Part shown: positions 27,842 through 36,530 of the stretch, in pieces | Numbering within the stretch: position 1 is the stretch's first letter | Layout: each line of letters starts with the position of its first letter | Source: Mesorhizobium sp. M7A.F.Ca.US.006.01.1.1 | GTDB lineage: Bacteria; Pseudomonadota; Alphaproteobacteria; Rhizobiales; Rhizobiaceae | Reading direction: 5' to 3' | DNA length: 64,000 bases | Assembly (NCBI RefSeq): GCF_003997935.1 | Contig: NZ_RZQL01000008.1 | Coordinates: 1-64,000, forward strand | Program-made: the position numbers and the translations under genes | The notes under the pieces: model-generated | The model's database searches: none | What the model saw: only the letters and a program-made list of their open reading frames with translations | What the model was told of the DNA's origin: nothing

Positions 27842-29485
27842 TTATTCCTTGGACACCGGTCCGACGAAGTTGGTGTCGAAGCTCGGGCCGAGCGCAAAGC
27901 CCTTGAGGTTCTTGCGCAGGCCGGCCACTTCCAGCTGCTGGTGGATGACAACGAAGGGGCTGGTGTCGAGGATCTTCTTTTCAAGATCCTTGTACATGTC
28001 GGCGCGTTTGCCGGCGTCCTTCTCGAGCAATGCCGCTTCCGTCTGCTTGGTCAGATCCGGAATATCCCACGCGTTGCGCCAGGCCAGCGTCTTGGTCCTG
28101 GCTGCATCCGAATTGTCCGGGTTCGAGGCAAAGGTCTGGGCGTTGGAGTTCGGATCGAAATAATCCTGACCCCATTGGCCGATATAGATGTCGTGGTTGC
28201 GGGCGCGGTACTTGGTCAGCGTCTGCTTGCCGTCGCCCGGGATGATCTCGAGCTTGATGCCGGCCTGTCCGAGCGTCTGCTGGATCGATTCCGCCATGCC
28301 GGTCGTCGGCTGACCGGTGCGTACGTCCATGGTTACGCTGAAGCCGTCGGGCAGACCGGCCTTGGCCAGCAACTCCTTGGCCTTGGCGACATCGAACTTG
28401 AACGGATTCTCATCCAATTCGCCGAGCACGCCTTTGGGCAGGAAGGTCTGATGGATTTCGCCGATGCCCTTGAGGATCGTCGAGCTCAGCGCATCATAGT
28501 CTACCAGGTATTTGAATGCCTGGCGCACCTCGGGCTTGGCGAGGTTGGCATTCTTCTGGTTGAGGCTGATGTAATAGACGGTGCCCTTCGGCGCGCTGGT
28601 CGAGGTCAGATCAGCATTCTTGGCGATGGCGTCGAGGTCGTTCGGCTCGAGATTGCGGGCAACGTCGATGTCGCCGGCCTCGAGCGCCAGGCGCTGGCCT
28701 GAGCTTTCCTTCATGTTGCGGTAGATGACGCGGGCAAGCTTGGCCTTCTCGCCGTAGTAATTGTCGTTGCGCTCGAGAACGACCACCTCGTTGGCCCGCC
28801 ATTCGCGCAACTTGAAGACGCCGGAGCCGGCATAGCCGGTCTTCAGCCAGGCATTGCCGAAATCATTGTCCCATTTGTAGTCGGCGCTCGGCGTCACCGC
28901 AGCGACATGTTCCTTGACCAGCTTGGCGTCGACCACCGACGCGACCGTTGCCGACAGACAGTTCAGCACGAAGCTTGGCGCATAGGGCTTGTCGACGGTG
29001 AACTGGAAGGTGGTCTCGTCGACCGCCTTGGCCTTCTCTGCGACATTGTCGCCGCTGATGCCGAACTGGCCGATGATGAAGGCCGGGCTCTTATCGAGCT
29101 TGATCACACGTTCGAACGACCAGGCGACGTCGGCTGCGGTGATCGGATTGCCGGAGGCGAATTTGAGGCCGGGCTTGAGCTTGAACGTGTAGGTCAGGCC
29201 GTCATCGGAGACGGTCCAGCTTTCGGCAAGGTCGCCCTTGACCTTGGAGGTGTCGCTGAGGTCGAGACGGACAAGCAGATCATAGGTGTTGCCGGTGACC
29301 TCGGCGGTCGACAGCTCGAACGCCTCGCCCGGATCCATGGAGATGATGTCGTCGATCGCGAAACCTTCGACCAGCGTGTCGGCGGGCGTGACCGCACCGG
29401 CGGGCGCGCCGGCCAGAAGCAGCGCGGACATAGCCGCACCCGCCAGCAGGAAGCGAGAGCGTAGAGCAAACTTTTCCATCATCAT
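27842..29485 (-). CDS. ABC transporter substrate-binding protein (family 5, peptide/nickel type)
   Basis: A 547-residue secreted binding protein. The signal peptide is LRSRFLLAGAAMSALLLAGAPAGA. The body has the bacterial extracellular solute-binding family 5 pattern: ESWTVSDDGLTYTFKLKPGL, then SGNPITAADVAWSFERV, then KGTVYYISLNQKNANLA. It is the first gene of the leftward operon. The ligand could be di- or oligopeptides, nickel-chelates or opines; this is not decidable here. Three ATG codons in a row at the start (29485, 29482, 29479) leave the exact start open by two residues. Confidence 0.92.
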   Translation of the reverse strand: MMMEKFALRSRFLLAGAAMSALLLAGAPAGAVTPADTLVEGFAIDDIISMDPGEAFELSTAEVTGNTYDLLVRLDLSDTSKVKGDLAESWTVSDDGLTYTFKLKPGLKFASGNPITAADVAWSFERVIKLDKSPAFIIGQFGISGDNVAEKAKAVDETTFQFTVDKPYAPSFVLNCLSATVASVVDAKLVKEHVAAVTPSADYKWDNDFGNAWLKTGYAGSGVFKLREWRANEVVVLERNDNYYGEKAKLARVIYRNMKESSGQRLALEAGDIDVARNLEPNDLDAIAKNADLTSTSAPKGTVYYISLNQKNANLAKPEVRQAFKYLVDYDALSSTILKGIGEIHQTFLPKGVLGELDENPFKFDVAKAKELLAKAGLPDGFSVTMDVRTGQPTTGMAESIQQTLGQAGIKLEIIPGDGKQTLTKYRARNHDIYIGQWGQDYFDPNSNAQTFASNPDNSDAARTKTLAWRNAWDIPDLTKQTEAALLEKDAGKRADMYKDLEKKILDTSPFVVIHQQLEVAGLRKNLKGFALGPSFDTNFVGPVSKE

Positions 29486-29747
29486 CGTGATTGTTCCCTG
29501 TTTTGTTGTTTGTTGACCTGAGTTCCCGGCTCAGGCTTGTGTAATTCTTTTCGGGCCTGGAGAAGGCTCCACTGATCTCTCACCGTTGCGGTTTTTGTCC
29601 AGTTGGTCAACACCATATCCGGCGGCCTCGTGGCGGGCAACGAGCATTTATACGATGGCTCGATAGGCCAGAAAGGCCGGTGGGATGTCGACGCATCGGC
29701 CAGCCAATCGGGGCTGCCTATCGGGGGAAATCTGGCGAATGTCGCGA

Positions 29748-30998
29748 CTACTTTAGCGCCGCGACCAGGTCGGCGTCAGGAAAGCAGGTGGCGGCGCGGC
29801 CGTTCTTGGCTTGCCATGTGCCGATCGAGCGGCGGGTCTTGAAGCCGGGCAGGCCATCGGCGCTGCCGACATCATAGCCCTTGGCTTCCAGCGCCCGCTG
29901 CAGGGCCGCGATGTCCGAACGGTGGAGCCCGCCAACCGCGCCCCAGCTGCCGGCAAAATTCGCGTCACCATGGGCGATGCGATCGGCGCCGTGGCCGATG
30001 AACAGCGCGTAGAGGTCGCTGGTGTTATATTGCTTCAGCACGTAGAAATTGGGGGTGGCGACAAAGGCCGGGCCGCTGCGCCCTGCCGGCATCAGCAGGA
30101 AGCCTTCGGCCTCCAGCTCACTCGCCGGAAACGGTTTGCCGCCGACGCGCTTGATGCCCATATCAGCCCATTGCGAGATTTTCTTGCCCTGGTCGGGGCC
30201 TTCCAGCGAACAGGAAACGCTTTCCGGCACCGTCACCTCGAAACCCCAGCTGCGGCCCTTCACCCAACCGTAATGGACAAGATAATTGGCGATCGAGGCC
30301 AGCACGTCCGGCGTCGAGTTCCAGATGTCGACGCGCCCGTCGCCGTCGAAATCGACGGCATGTTTCAGGAACGAGGTCGGCATGAATTGCGGCTGGCCGA
30401 GCGCGCCGGCCCAGGACGATTTCATCGCGCTGACCGGAGCAAGACCACGCTCGACGATCTCGAGTGCCGCAAGCAGTTCGGTGCGGAAGAAATCCTTCCT
30501 GGTCGACATGAACGCCTTGGTGCCCAGCACTTCGAAGGCGTCGTAGGGCATTTTTGCCGCGCCGAAGCCGGTCTCGCGGCCCCAGATCGCGAGCAGCACT
30601 TCGCCCGGCACGCCGTAGCGCTTTTCGATGGCCGCAAGTGTCCTGGCATTGGTGGCTTCGCGCGCCCGCCCGCCCGCCGTCACCGCGCGAACCGTCTTCT
30701 CGGCGAAATAGGCGCCGGGCGAGCCGAATTCAGCCTGGTGCTGCTTTTGCGGCGTGGTCGTCTTCTCGCCCGGCTTGACCAGGTCCGGCAGCTTCAGATT
30801 GGGCTTGATGCCGTCGAAAGCGGCATCGAAGGTGGTTTTGGAAATGCCTTGTGACTTGGCCTGCGGCCAGAGGTCGTTCTGCAGCCAGGCGCGGAACTGG
30901 TCGTCGATTTTTGCGGCGGAGGCGGGGGCGAGAAAGACCGAGAGAAGAACTGCAAAAAAAGAAAACAGAACCAATCTGAGAGGTTTGCGTTCCTTCAC
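29748..30998 (-). CDS. Lytic murein transglycosylase (MltB family) with peptidoglycan-binding domain
   Basis: A protein of about 416 residues. A signal peptide (LRLVLFSFFAVLLSVFLAPASA) is followed by an MltB/SLT-2 lytic transglycosylase domain. The catalytic Glu region is IWGRETGFGAAKMPYDAFEV, and another block is GALGQPQFMPTSFLKHAVDF. A C-terminal PG-binding-1 repeat follows (HRSDIAALQRALEAKGYDVG). It should cleave glycan strands to 1,6-anhydromuropeptides in the periplasm. I chose the GTG at 30998, immediately before the signal peptide. In-frame ATGs at 31061 and 31070 would add about 20 residues, part of them translated from a C-rich repeat remnant. Confidence 0.85.
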   Translation of the reverse strand: MKERKPLRLVLFSFFAVLLSVFLAPASAAKIDDQFRAWLQNDLWPQAKSQGISKTTFDAAFDGIKPNLKLPDLVKPGEKTTTPQKQHQAEFGSPGAYFAEKTVRAVTAGGRAREATNARTLAAIEKRYGVPGEVLLAIWGRETGFGAAKMPYDAFEVLGTKAFMSTRKDFFRTELLAALEIVERGLAPVSAMKSSWAGALGQPQFMPTSFLKHAVDFDGDGRVDIWNSTPDVLASIANYLVHYGWVKGRSWGFEVTVPESVSCSLEGPDQGKKISQWADMGIKRVGGKPFPASELEAEGFLLMPAGRSGPAFVATPNFYVLKQYNTSDLYALFIGHGADRIAHGDANFAGSWGAVGGLHRSDIAALQRALEAKGYDVGSADGLPGFKTRRSIGTWQAKNGRAATCFPDADLVAALK

Positions 30999-31028
30999 AC
31001 CCCCCTCTGTCCTGCCGAGGGGGGTGCT
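30996..31028. repeat. Remnant of the C-rich paired repeat at the 5' end of the transglycosylase gene
   Basis: The stretch CACCCCCCTCTGTCCTGCC and its inverse part GAGGGGGGTGC match the arm of the longer elements at 24055 and 51898, but only a truncated arm pair is present, with no spacer. It lies at the start of the transglycosylase gene and so affects which start codon and ribosome-binding site are used. Confidence 0.55.
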
Positions 31029-31087
31029 TGGCACTAGCCTGGAAGGACGCGCAGCAATCATGATCCGCATCCTCTGCCGCAACTTTG

Positions 31088-31693
31088 TCAAAACGCCGTC
31101 CGCGAGCGCAGCGCTGCGGCCAGCGTGCCCTCGTCGAGATAGTCGAGTTCGCCGCCGACCGGCACGCCATGCGCCAGCCGCGTCACCTTGATGTCGAAGC
31201 CGGACAACTGGTCGGTGAGGTAATGCGCGGTCGTCTGGCCCTCCACCGTCGCATTGACGGCGAGGATGATCTCCTTGACCTCGCCGCCGGCGACGCGATC
31301 GACCAGCGAGCGCATGTTGAGCTGATCGGGGCCGATGCCGTCGAGCGGCGACAATGTGCCGCCCAGAACGTGGTAGCGCACATTCATCGCCGCCGCGCGC
31401 TCCAGCGCCCACAGGTCGGAGACGTCCTCGACGACGATGATGGTGCCGGCATCGCGGCGCGGATCGGTGCAGATCATGCAAGGGTCCGATGTATCGACAT
31501 TGCCGCAGGTCGAGCAGATGCGCACCTTGTCGGCCGCCTCGGCCATGGCGGCGGCCAGCGGCGACAAAAGCTGCTCCTTCTTCTTGATCAGATGAAGGGC
31601 GGCGCGCCTGGCCGAACGGGGACCCAGCCCCGGCACCTTGGCCAGGAGCTGGATCAGACGTTCGATCTCTGGACCGGCGATTCGCTTCGACAT
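31088..31693 (-). CDS. recR: Recombination protein RecR
   Basis: A 201-residue protein. It has a helix-hairpin-helix ([18 protein letters not shown]), a zinc finger ([16 protein letters not shown]) and a Toprim domain ([17 protein letters not shown]). RecR acts with RecFO in loading RecA at gaps. In many alphaproteobacteria recR lies next to dnaX and ybaB; here they are 2-4 kb apart on the same strand, separated by a SleB-type gene and a small unknown gene. The start [13 protein letters not shown] is clear. The downstream transglycosylase is on the same strand. Confidence 0.96.
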   Translation of the reverse strand: MSKRIAGPEIERLIQLLAKVPGLGPRSARRAALHLIKKKEQLLSPLAAAMAEAADKVRICSTCGNVDTSDPCMICTDPRRDAGTIIVVEDVSDLWALERAAAMNVRYHVLGGTLSPLDGIGPDQLNMRSLVDRVAGGEVKEIILAVNATVEGQTTAHYLTDQLSGFDIKVTRLAHGVPVGGELDYLDEGTLAAALRSRTAF

Positions 31694-31698
31694 CGCTC

Positions 31699-31837
31699 TG
31701 ATCTAGAGCAATTCCAGGAAAAGTGCGAAGCGGTTTTCCCGGGAAAAGCGCGAAGCGCTTTCCCTTGGGAATCGCGTCAAAACGAAAAGCTGGAGCGGTT
31801 CACCGTTTCCGCGAAACGGTGAACCGCTCCAGGATTT
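31699..31837. repeat. Intergenic mosaic repeat, copy 1 (with strong hairpins)
   Basis: The element opens with TGATCTAGAGCAATTCCAGG, then AAAAGTG, identical to the start of the element at 37811. It contains a hairpin GGGAAAAGCG-cga-AGCGCTTTCCC and a second, longer one (GGAGCGGTTCACCGTTTC ... GAAACGGTGAACCGCTCC, 31792-31830). The latter is followed on the plus strand by AGGATTTTT, so it could also end transcripts. It looks like the RIME-type elements of rhizobial genomes. It lies upstream of recR (leftward). Confidence 0.75.
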
Positions 31838-31921
31838 TTCAGAGCGCTTTGGAACATCCCGCATCCGCATGAACCCGCCATATTGGCTAGGCGGACCATT
31901 GGACAGACCATAGAACGCAGA

Positions 31922-32854
31922 TCAGTTGGCTTCGAGCGGCCGGCCCTGGCTGACAATCATCGCGCCGACGGCATCGGTGTTCTCAGGTGTCGACTGGAAT
32001 CCCATCGACGCCTCTTGCGGCGCGTCCTCGACCGAGGAGATGACCCTTGTCCTTGCGTTCAAGGTTCCGCCAAAACGGGCGGCATCCGGTTCCTCCATCG
32101 GTTCCTGCATCGCCACCACCGTCGGCTCCGCCGAGACACGCGCGGATTTCGCGGCCGGCGCGGCGGCCGCTGTCATATAGGTCTGCTGGGCAGGGACGGA
32201 CCGGACGGTGGCCGGCTTGGCCGGACGCACCGGCTCGGCGGACGCGACCAGCGTTACCGGTTCGGCTGACTTCTGCGGCGCCGCCGAGGCAACGGCGACC
32301 TGCGGCTCATCCGGCAGCGGCTGCCAGTTGCGGCCGCGCTTCTCGTAGAAGGCATTGCCGCCGGCAACCATGGTGTAATGCATGTTCTTGTAGGGGAAGC
32401 GCAGGCCGGCGGTGTGGAAAAACATGGTGTTCTTGAGCTTGGACTTGCGCTCGCCCTTCAGCACCGCGTCGGCGGCTTCCTCGACATCGGGCATTGCGCG
32501 CGAATTCATCGGCCTTGTCATGACGCCGGGGGCAAACTGCCCGCGCTCGCCCACCACCTCGCAGATGGTGCTGCCGTGATTGCCGGAGCGCAGCCGGTTC
32601 ATCACCACCGTGCCGACCGCGATCATTCCGTCGCGGCTCGAACGGTTGGATTCAAAGAACATCGCCCGTTCCAGGCATTCCTTGTCATTTGGCGTGTGGC
32701 TGTAGGCCCGGGAGCTCAGGAAACCCGGCGTGATGGCGTCGGTCAGGCTGGCGACGGACATGCCGTGTGAAGTGGTCTGGCTGCAGGCAGCCAAAAACAG
32801 GGGTGAAATGACGGCGCCGAGCAACAGCGGCGTCTTCCATCGCGTGGAAATCAA
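31922..32854 (-). CDS. Cell wall hydrolase, SleB-like, probable lipoprotein
   Basis: A 310-residue protein. The N-terminus holds a signal with lipobox-like FLAAC (PLLLGAVISPLFLAACSQ), so it is probably a lipoprotein. The hydrolase-2 (SleB/CwlJ) domain runs from about residue 55 (ECLERAMFFESNRSSRDGM) to about 165 (LKNTMFFHTAGLRFPYKNMH). The acidic catalytic region EVVGERGQFAPG is inside it. The C-terminal third is Ala/Pro/Val/Glu-rich and looks disordered. Relatives in spore formers degrade cortex; in rhizobia such proteins are envelope enzymes of unclear function. Confidence 0.87.
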   Translation of the reverse strand: MISTRWKTPLLLGAVISPLFLAACSQTTSHGMSVASLTDAITPGFLSSRAYSHTPNDKECLERAMFFESNRSSRDGMIAVGTVVMNRLRSGNHGSTICEVVGERGQFAPGVMTRPMNSRAMPDVEEAADAVLKGERKSKLKNTMFFHTAGLRFPYKNMHYTMVAGGNAFYEKRGRNWQPLPDEPQVAVASAAPQKSAEPVTLVASAEPVRPAKPATVRSVPAQQTYMTAAAAPAAKSARVSAEPTVVAMQEPMEEPDAARFGGTLNARTRVISSVEDAPQEASMGFQSTPENTDAVGAMIVSQGRPLEAN

Positions 32855-33108
32855 CAGGTAACCCTCTCACTTCGTGCCCGCCCCCAGGCTGCGGCAAGAA
32901 TGAGACACTTTCGGGCAAAATGATGGCCAAAACGTTATTAACAGGGCACTGTTGCCAAATTGGCACAATTTCGTGGCTTTCCAGATAGATCGAGCCATCA
33001 TTTCACAAAAGCGATGACCGCTCTCTCTTTGTTTCGCCGCAATTGCCCCAAGGGAAAGCACTACGCGCCTTTCCCAGGCAAACGCTGTTCATTTTTCCTG
33101 GAACCGGT

Positions 33109-33516
33109 CTATCGCCCAGCCGCAATCACGGCCGGCTGGCCAGGCTCGAGTTCCTCGACCTTCTCCGAAAACAGGCCGCGCCGGAGGAACAGCGTCCGCG
33201 CCTCCCTGGCCGTCGGCGCGATCTTTCCCGGCCAGTCGCTGTCTATGAACTCAGCCTTGGTGAAGTCCGGATTTGTCTCGCTTGCCGCCTCCAGGAATTC
33301 AGCGATCTCCAGCACGATCGCGCGCTCGTCCTTCGAAAGCGCCGATGTGCCGGCTTCGATCGACGGGCGATGGACGAAATCCTCGAACAGATAGAAATAA
33401 CCCTTGATGCCGACGAGATCGACGCCGTCGTCGCAATCGGCCAGGATTTCCAGGATCTCGTAGATCCTGTTGCGGATACGCTGCTCGATCAATCTTTCGG
33501 AGGGGTCGTCGGTCAT
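33109..33516 (-). CDS. Small conserved protein of unknown function
   Basis: I do not recognise this 135-residue protein. It is acidic and soluble, with no signal peptide or membrane helix. Segments include RIRNRIYEILEILADCDDG, GYFYLFEDFVHRPSIEAG and ERAIVLEIAEFLEAASE. Codon-position bias towards G/C in third positions agrees with the neighbours, and it ends with a clear stop, so it is a likely gene. It lies between ybaB (upstream, leftward) and the SleB-type gene. The start MTDDPSERLIE at 33516 is 14 bases before ybaB ends. Confidence 0.7.
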   Translation of the reverse strand: MTDDPSERLIEQRIRNRIYEILEILADCDDGVDLVGIKGYFYLFEDFVHRPSIEAGTSALSKDERAIVLEIAEFLEAASETNPDFTKAEFIDSDWPGKIAPTAREARTLFLRRGLFSEKVEELEPGQPAVIAAGR

Positions 33517-33530
33517 GGCCGTGCCGAATG

Positions 33531-33854
33531 CTAGAAGGGCAGTTTCATTCCCGGCGGGATCGGCAGACCTGCGGTCAGCGCCTTGGTCTTTTCCTGCATG
33601 ATCTGCTCGACCTTGGTCTTGGCGTCGTTGTGAGCGGCCAGCACCAGGTCTTCCAGGATTTCGACATCGTCTTCCTTGAACAGAGATGGATCGATCTTCA
33701 ACGACTTCATCTCGAATTTTCCGGTCAGCGTCACGGTGACCAGGCCGCCGCCGGCCTGGCCGGACGCTTCCAGCATGGCGATCTCGTCCTGCATGGCCTG
33801 GAACTTGGCCTGCATTTCCTTCGCCTTGCCCATCAGGCCGAGAAGATCTTTCAT
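33531..33854 (-). CDS. ybaB: YbaB/EbfC-family nucleoid-associated protein
   Basis: A 107-residue protein starting [19 protein letters not shown]. It has the long coiled helices and central [19 protein letters not shown] strands of the YbaB/EbfC family, and a conserved C-terminal [19 protein letters not shown]. It forms DNA-binding dimers. It lies 30 bases after dnaX, the conserved order dnaX-ybaB (then often recR). Confidence 0.95.
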   Translation of the reverse strand: MKDLLGLMGKAKEMQAKFQAMQDEIAMLEASGQAGGGLVTVTLTGKFEMKSLKIDPSLFKEDDVEILEDLVLAAHNDAKTKVEQIMQEKTKALTAGLPIPPGMKLPF

Positions 33855-33884
33855 GGTCGGGTCCTTTGCGGATTCGTGGCTGGA

Positions 33885-35696
33885 TCAGGGTTCATCGTCG
33901 TCAGCGGGCGGCTCGACCGGCACTTCCGCCTCTGTCGTTTCGGCCTCCGGCGCGTCTGGAATGCGCACGTCGATGATCTTGGCACCGGGAAAGCGCGCCA
34001 GGATGGCGGCCACGGTCGGGTCGCTCTTGGCATCGAGAAAAGCCGTCTCGCGCTTGGCCGATTCCATTTCGGCGAGCGTCTGGCCGCCCTCTTCCTTCGA
34101 CAGCGAGACCAGCCAACTGCGGCCGGTCCAGGCGCGCAATTTCGTCGTCAGGTCGTTGAGCAGCATCTTGGGCGCGTCGCTGGTCAGGCCGACGTCGATG
34201 CGGCCAGGCTCGATGCGCACAAACCGGATGCAGCTCTTGACCAGCACCTTGAAGGCGATGTCGCGCTGCGCATCGGCCAGGGCAATGATGTCGGCCAGCG
34301 ATTTCAGCGGCGCCGATTGCGCCTCCATGACCGGCTCCGGCGGAGCGACGTAGGCAACGGGAGCAGGCGAGGCTTCGACCAGCCGCATGGTCAGCGCGCC
34401 GCCCGGACCGGCGGGCATGCGCGTCTGCGCCACCGCGCTGGCGCCATTGCCTCCCCCTGCAGGCGCCCCATTCGGGCGCGGCGCGCCATTTTGCACCGGT
34501 GCGGCACCTTCGAGAGATCTCAACGCCTCGTCTAGCGTCGGCAGGTCGGCGGCGTGCGCCAGCCGGATCAGCACCATTTCGGCGGCACTGACCGGCCGGT
34601 TGGACGACTGCACTTCGGGAATGCCCTTGAGCAGCATCTGCCATGTCCGCGACAGCACCCTGACCGACAGCGTCCTGGCGAAATCGGCGCCGCGCTGCCG
34701 CTCGTCCTCGGATAGCGAGGCATCCTCGATGGCCGCCGGCACGAAACGCAGCCGGGTGACGAGATGGTTGAATTCGGCAAGATCGGTCAGCACGGCGGCC
34801 GGATCGGCGCCGGTATCGTATTGCGCACGGAATTCGCCAAGGGCTGCCGCGACATCGCCCTTCATCACATGTTCGAACAGGTCGACGATGCGGGCGCGGT
34901 CTGCGAGCCCCAGCATCGCCCGGACCGCATCGGCGCTGACGGAGCCGGCGCCATGGGCAATCGCCTGGTCGAGGATGGAGAGCGAATCACGGGCCGAGCC
35001 TTCGGCGGCGCGCGCGATCATCGCCAGCGCATCGTCGTCAACCGAAATGCCTTCCTTGGCCGATATCGAGGACAGATGCGCGACCAGCGCGCCGGCGTCG
35101 ATGCGCCTCAGGTCAAAGCGCTGGCAGCGCGACAGGACGGTGATCGGGACCTTGCGGATTTCGGTGGTGGCGAAGATGAATTTGACGTGTGGCGGCGGCT
35201 CTTCCAGCGTCTTCAGCAGGCCGTTGAAGGCCTGCGTCGACAGCATGTGCACTTCGTCGATGATGTAGACCTTGTAGCGTGCCGAGACCGGCGCGTAGCG
35301 CACGCGCTCGATGATGTCCCTGATGTCGTCGATGCCGGTGTGCGAGGCGGCGTCCATCTCGATGACGTCGACATGGCGGCCTTCCATGATCGCCTGGCAA
35401 TGCTCGCCAAGCACGGCTAGGTCGACCGAAGGCAGGTCGATATCAGCGGTTTTATAGTTCAGGGCGCGCGCGAGGATGCGCGCCGTCGTGGTCTTGCCGA
35501 CGCCGCGCACGCCGGTCAGCATCCAGGCCTGGGCGATGCGGCCGGTGGCAAAGGCGTTGGTCAGGGTGCGCACCATCGGCTCCTGGCCGACCAGCTCGGA
35601 GAAGTTCGAGGGACGGTACTTGCGCGCCAGCACGCGATAGGCGGCGGCCTTGCCTATCTCCAGGCTTTTTGGTCCCGAATTTCCGGCTTCGCTCAT
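33885..35696 (-). CDS. dnaX: DNA polymerase III gamma/tau subunit
   Basis: A 603-residue clamp-loader ATPase. The N-terminal AAA+ domain shows Walker A (TGVRGVGKTTTARILA) at about 61-76 and the DEVH box in YIIDEVHMLSTQAFNGLLK. The following SRC-like block is LSRCQRFDLRRI. The zinc-binding module normally found between Walker A and the DEAH region is reduced: only Cys100 remains in GEHCQAIMEGRHVDVIEMDA, where other bacteria have four cysteines. The C-terminal half is Ala/Pro-rich, then ends in an acidic tail. The start MSEAGNSG at 35696 is preferred over 36362, which runs through the SRP RNA gene. Confidence 0.95.
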   Translation of the reverse strand: MSEAGNSGPKSLEIGKAAAYRVLARKYRPSNFSELVGQEPMVRTLTNAFATGRIAQAWMLTGVRGVGKTTTARILARALNYKTADIDLPSVDLAVLGEHCQAIMEGRHVDVIEMDAASHTGIDDIRDIIERVRYAPVSARYKVYIIDEVHMLSTQAFNGLLKTLEEPPPHVKFIFATTEIRKVPITVLSRCQRFDLRRIDAGALVAHLSSISAKEGISVDDDALAMIARAAEGSARDSLSILDQAIAHGAGSVSADAVRAMLGLADRARIVDLFEHVMKGDVAAALGEFRAQYDTGADPAAVLTDLAEFNHLVTRLRFVPAAIEDASLSEDERQRGADFARTLSVRVLSRTWQMLLKGIPEVQSSNRPVSAAEMVLIRLAHAADLPTLDEALRSLEGAAPVQNGAPRPNGAPAGGGNGASAVAQTRMPAGPGGALTMRLVEASPAPVAYVAPPEPVMEAQSAPLKSLADIIALADAQRDIAFKVLVKSCIRFVRIEPGRIDVGLTSDAPKMLLNDLTTKLRAWTGRSWLVSLSKEEGGQTLAEMESAKRETAFLDAKSDPTVAAILARFPGAKIIDVRIPDAPEAETTEAEVPVEPPADDDEP

Positions 35697-35803
35697 ACGC
35701 CCGTAAAGCTCCAAATGGCCGCGCCCGAAGGCGGCCGATTCCTGCGCATAGTCTCGCCCGCGCTGCAATGCGTCGTCAATGTCGCGAGAGGGGCCGATGA
35801 GGT

Positions 35804-35899
35804 GGGAGGCTGGAACAATGACCCGTTCCGGGCTCGTTAGGGCTGCTTCCTTCCGGACCTGACCCGGTTGGCGAGTGGATCGTCCACCACCAACCTCCC
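35804..35899 (-). ncRNA. ffs: Signal recognition particle 4.5S RNA
   Basis: The RNA, read leftward, begins GGGAGG and ends near GCCTCCC. Its apical region contains the nearly invariant block GGTCAGGTCCGGAAGGAAGC followed by AGCC, which forms the SRP domain IV that binds Ffh. The terminal arms (GGGAGGTTGG ... CCAGCCTCCC) pair as in the small bacterial form. About 96 bases, lying just upstream of dnaX as in many proteobacteria. The ends are estimated from pairing. Confidence 0.93.
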
Positions 35900-36069
35900 G
35901 CTTTCCATATCGGCAATTGCGCGACGAAATGCAAGTCCGCCGAAGAAATCGCAAAAATATGGAATTGGCGCACAAAGCGTGAGGGGAGCAATGATTCGCT
36001 TGCAGCCCTCTTGCCGCCGCTCTAGCGTTCCTGCGTTTGAAGAAACCAAGAAAAGCAAGGGAAACGCCG

Positions 36070-36489
36070 ATGCTGCCGGGCCTGAAGGCCGGATTCACGC
36101 TGGATGCCCGGCTGGAGGCGGACAGCGAGCAGTTGATGTGGCTTGGGCTGTGCGAACTGCGGGTGATGAACGACCGCCGCTGGCCATGGCTGCTGCTGGT
36201 GCCGCAGCGGCCCGGCGCGGAGGAAATCCATGACATGACGCCGCTCGACCAGGCAATGCTGACCTTCGAAACCAACATGGTGGCGCAGGCGCTGAAAAAA
36301 GCGACCGGCTGCACCAAGATCAACACCGGCGCGCTCGGCAACATCGTACGCCAGCTGCACATCCATGTCGTCGCCCGTTCGGAAGGCGATCCCGGCTGGC
36401 CAGGCCCGGTGTGGGGACATGGCCTCCGAGAGCCCTATCAACGTTCCGACCTGCGACGGTTTGCCGAAACGATCAAGGCGGCGCTATAA
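36070..36489 (+). CDS. HIT-domain (histidine triad) protein
   Basis: A 139-residue protein of the HIT superfamily. The catalytic stretch is VRQLHIHVVARSEGDPGWPG; here QLHIHVV replaces the classic HxHxH, so the first His of the triad is Gln. Members are nucleotide hydrolases or transferases acting on dinucleotides. A good ribosome-binding site (AAGGGA, 36056-36061) precedes the ATG at 36070, so I prefer it to the upstream ATG at 36037. The next gene, nudC, lies 41 bases downstream and could belong to the same transcript. Confidence 0.85.
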   Translation: MLPGLKAGFTLDARLEADSEQLMWLGLCELRVMNDRRWPWLLLVPQRPGAEEIHDMTPLDQAMLTFETNMVAQALKKATGCTKINTGALGNIVRQLHIHVVARSEGDPGWPGPVWGHGLREPYQRSDLRRFAETIKAAL

Positions 36490-36530
36490 GCGTTCCTCGT
36501 GTCCATCCCTCAACATATTCCAGAGTCCCC

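Noticed and set aside
29486-29747. Search for a regulatory RNA or riboswitch in the gap between the peptide-binding-protein gene and the transglycosylase gene
   Set aside because: There are weak inverted repeats but no conserved motif, no strong terminator and no reason to name a riboswitch. I see nothing assignable there.
33040-33108. Possible gene on the plus strand overlapping the small unknown gene (frames from 32960 and 33043)
   Set aside because: These frames run antisense through a gene with better codon bias and no domains are visible in them.
35900-36069. Possible upstream extension of dnaX (frame to 36362) through the SRP RNA gene
   Set aside because: The conserved DnaX N-terminus starts at MSEAGNSG, and the extension would translate the highly conserved 4.5S RNA region. 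It is therefore an artefact.
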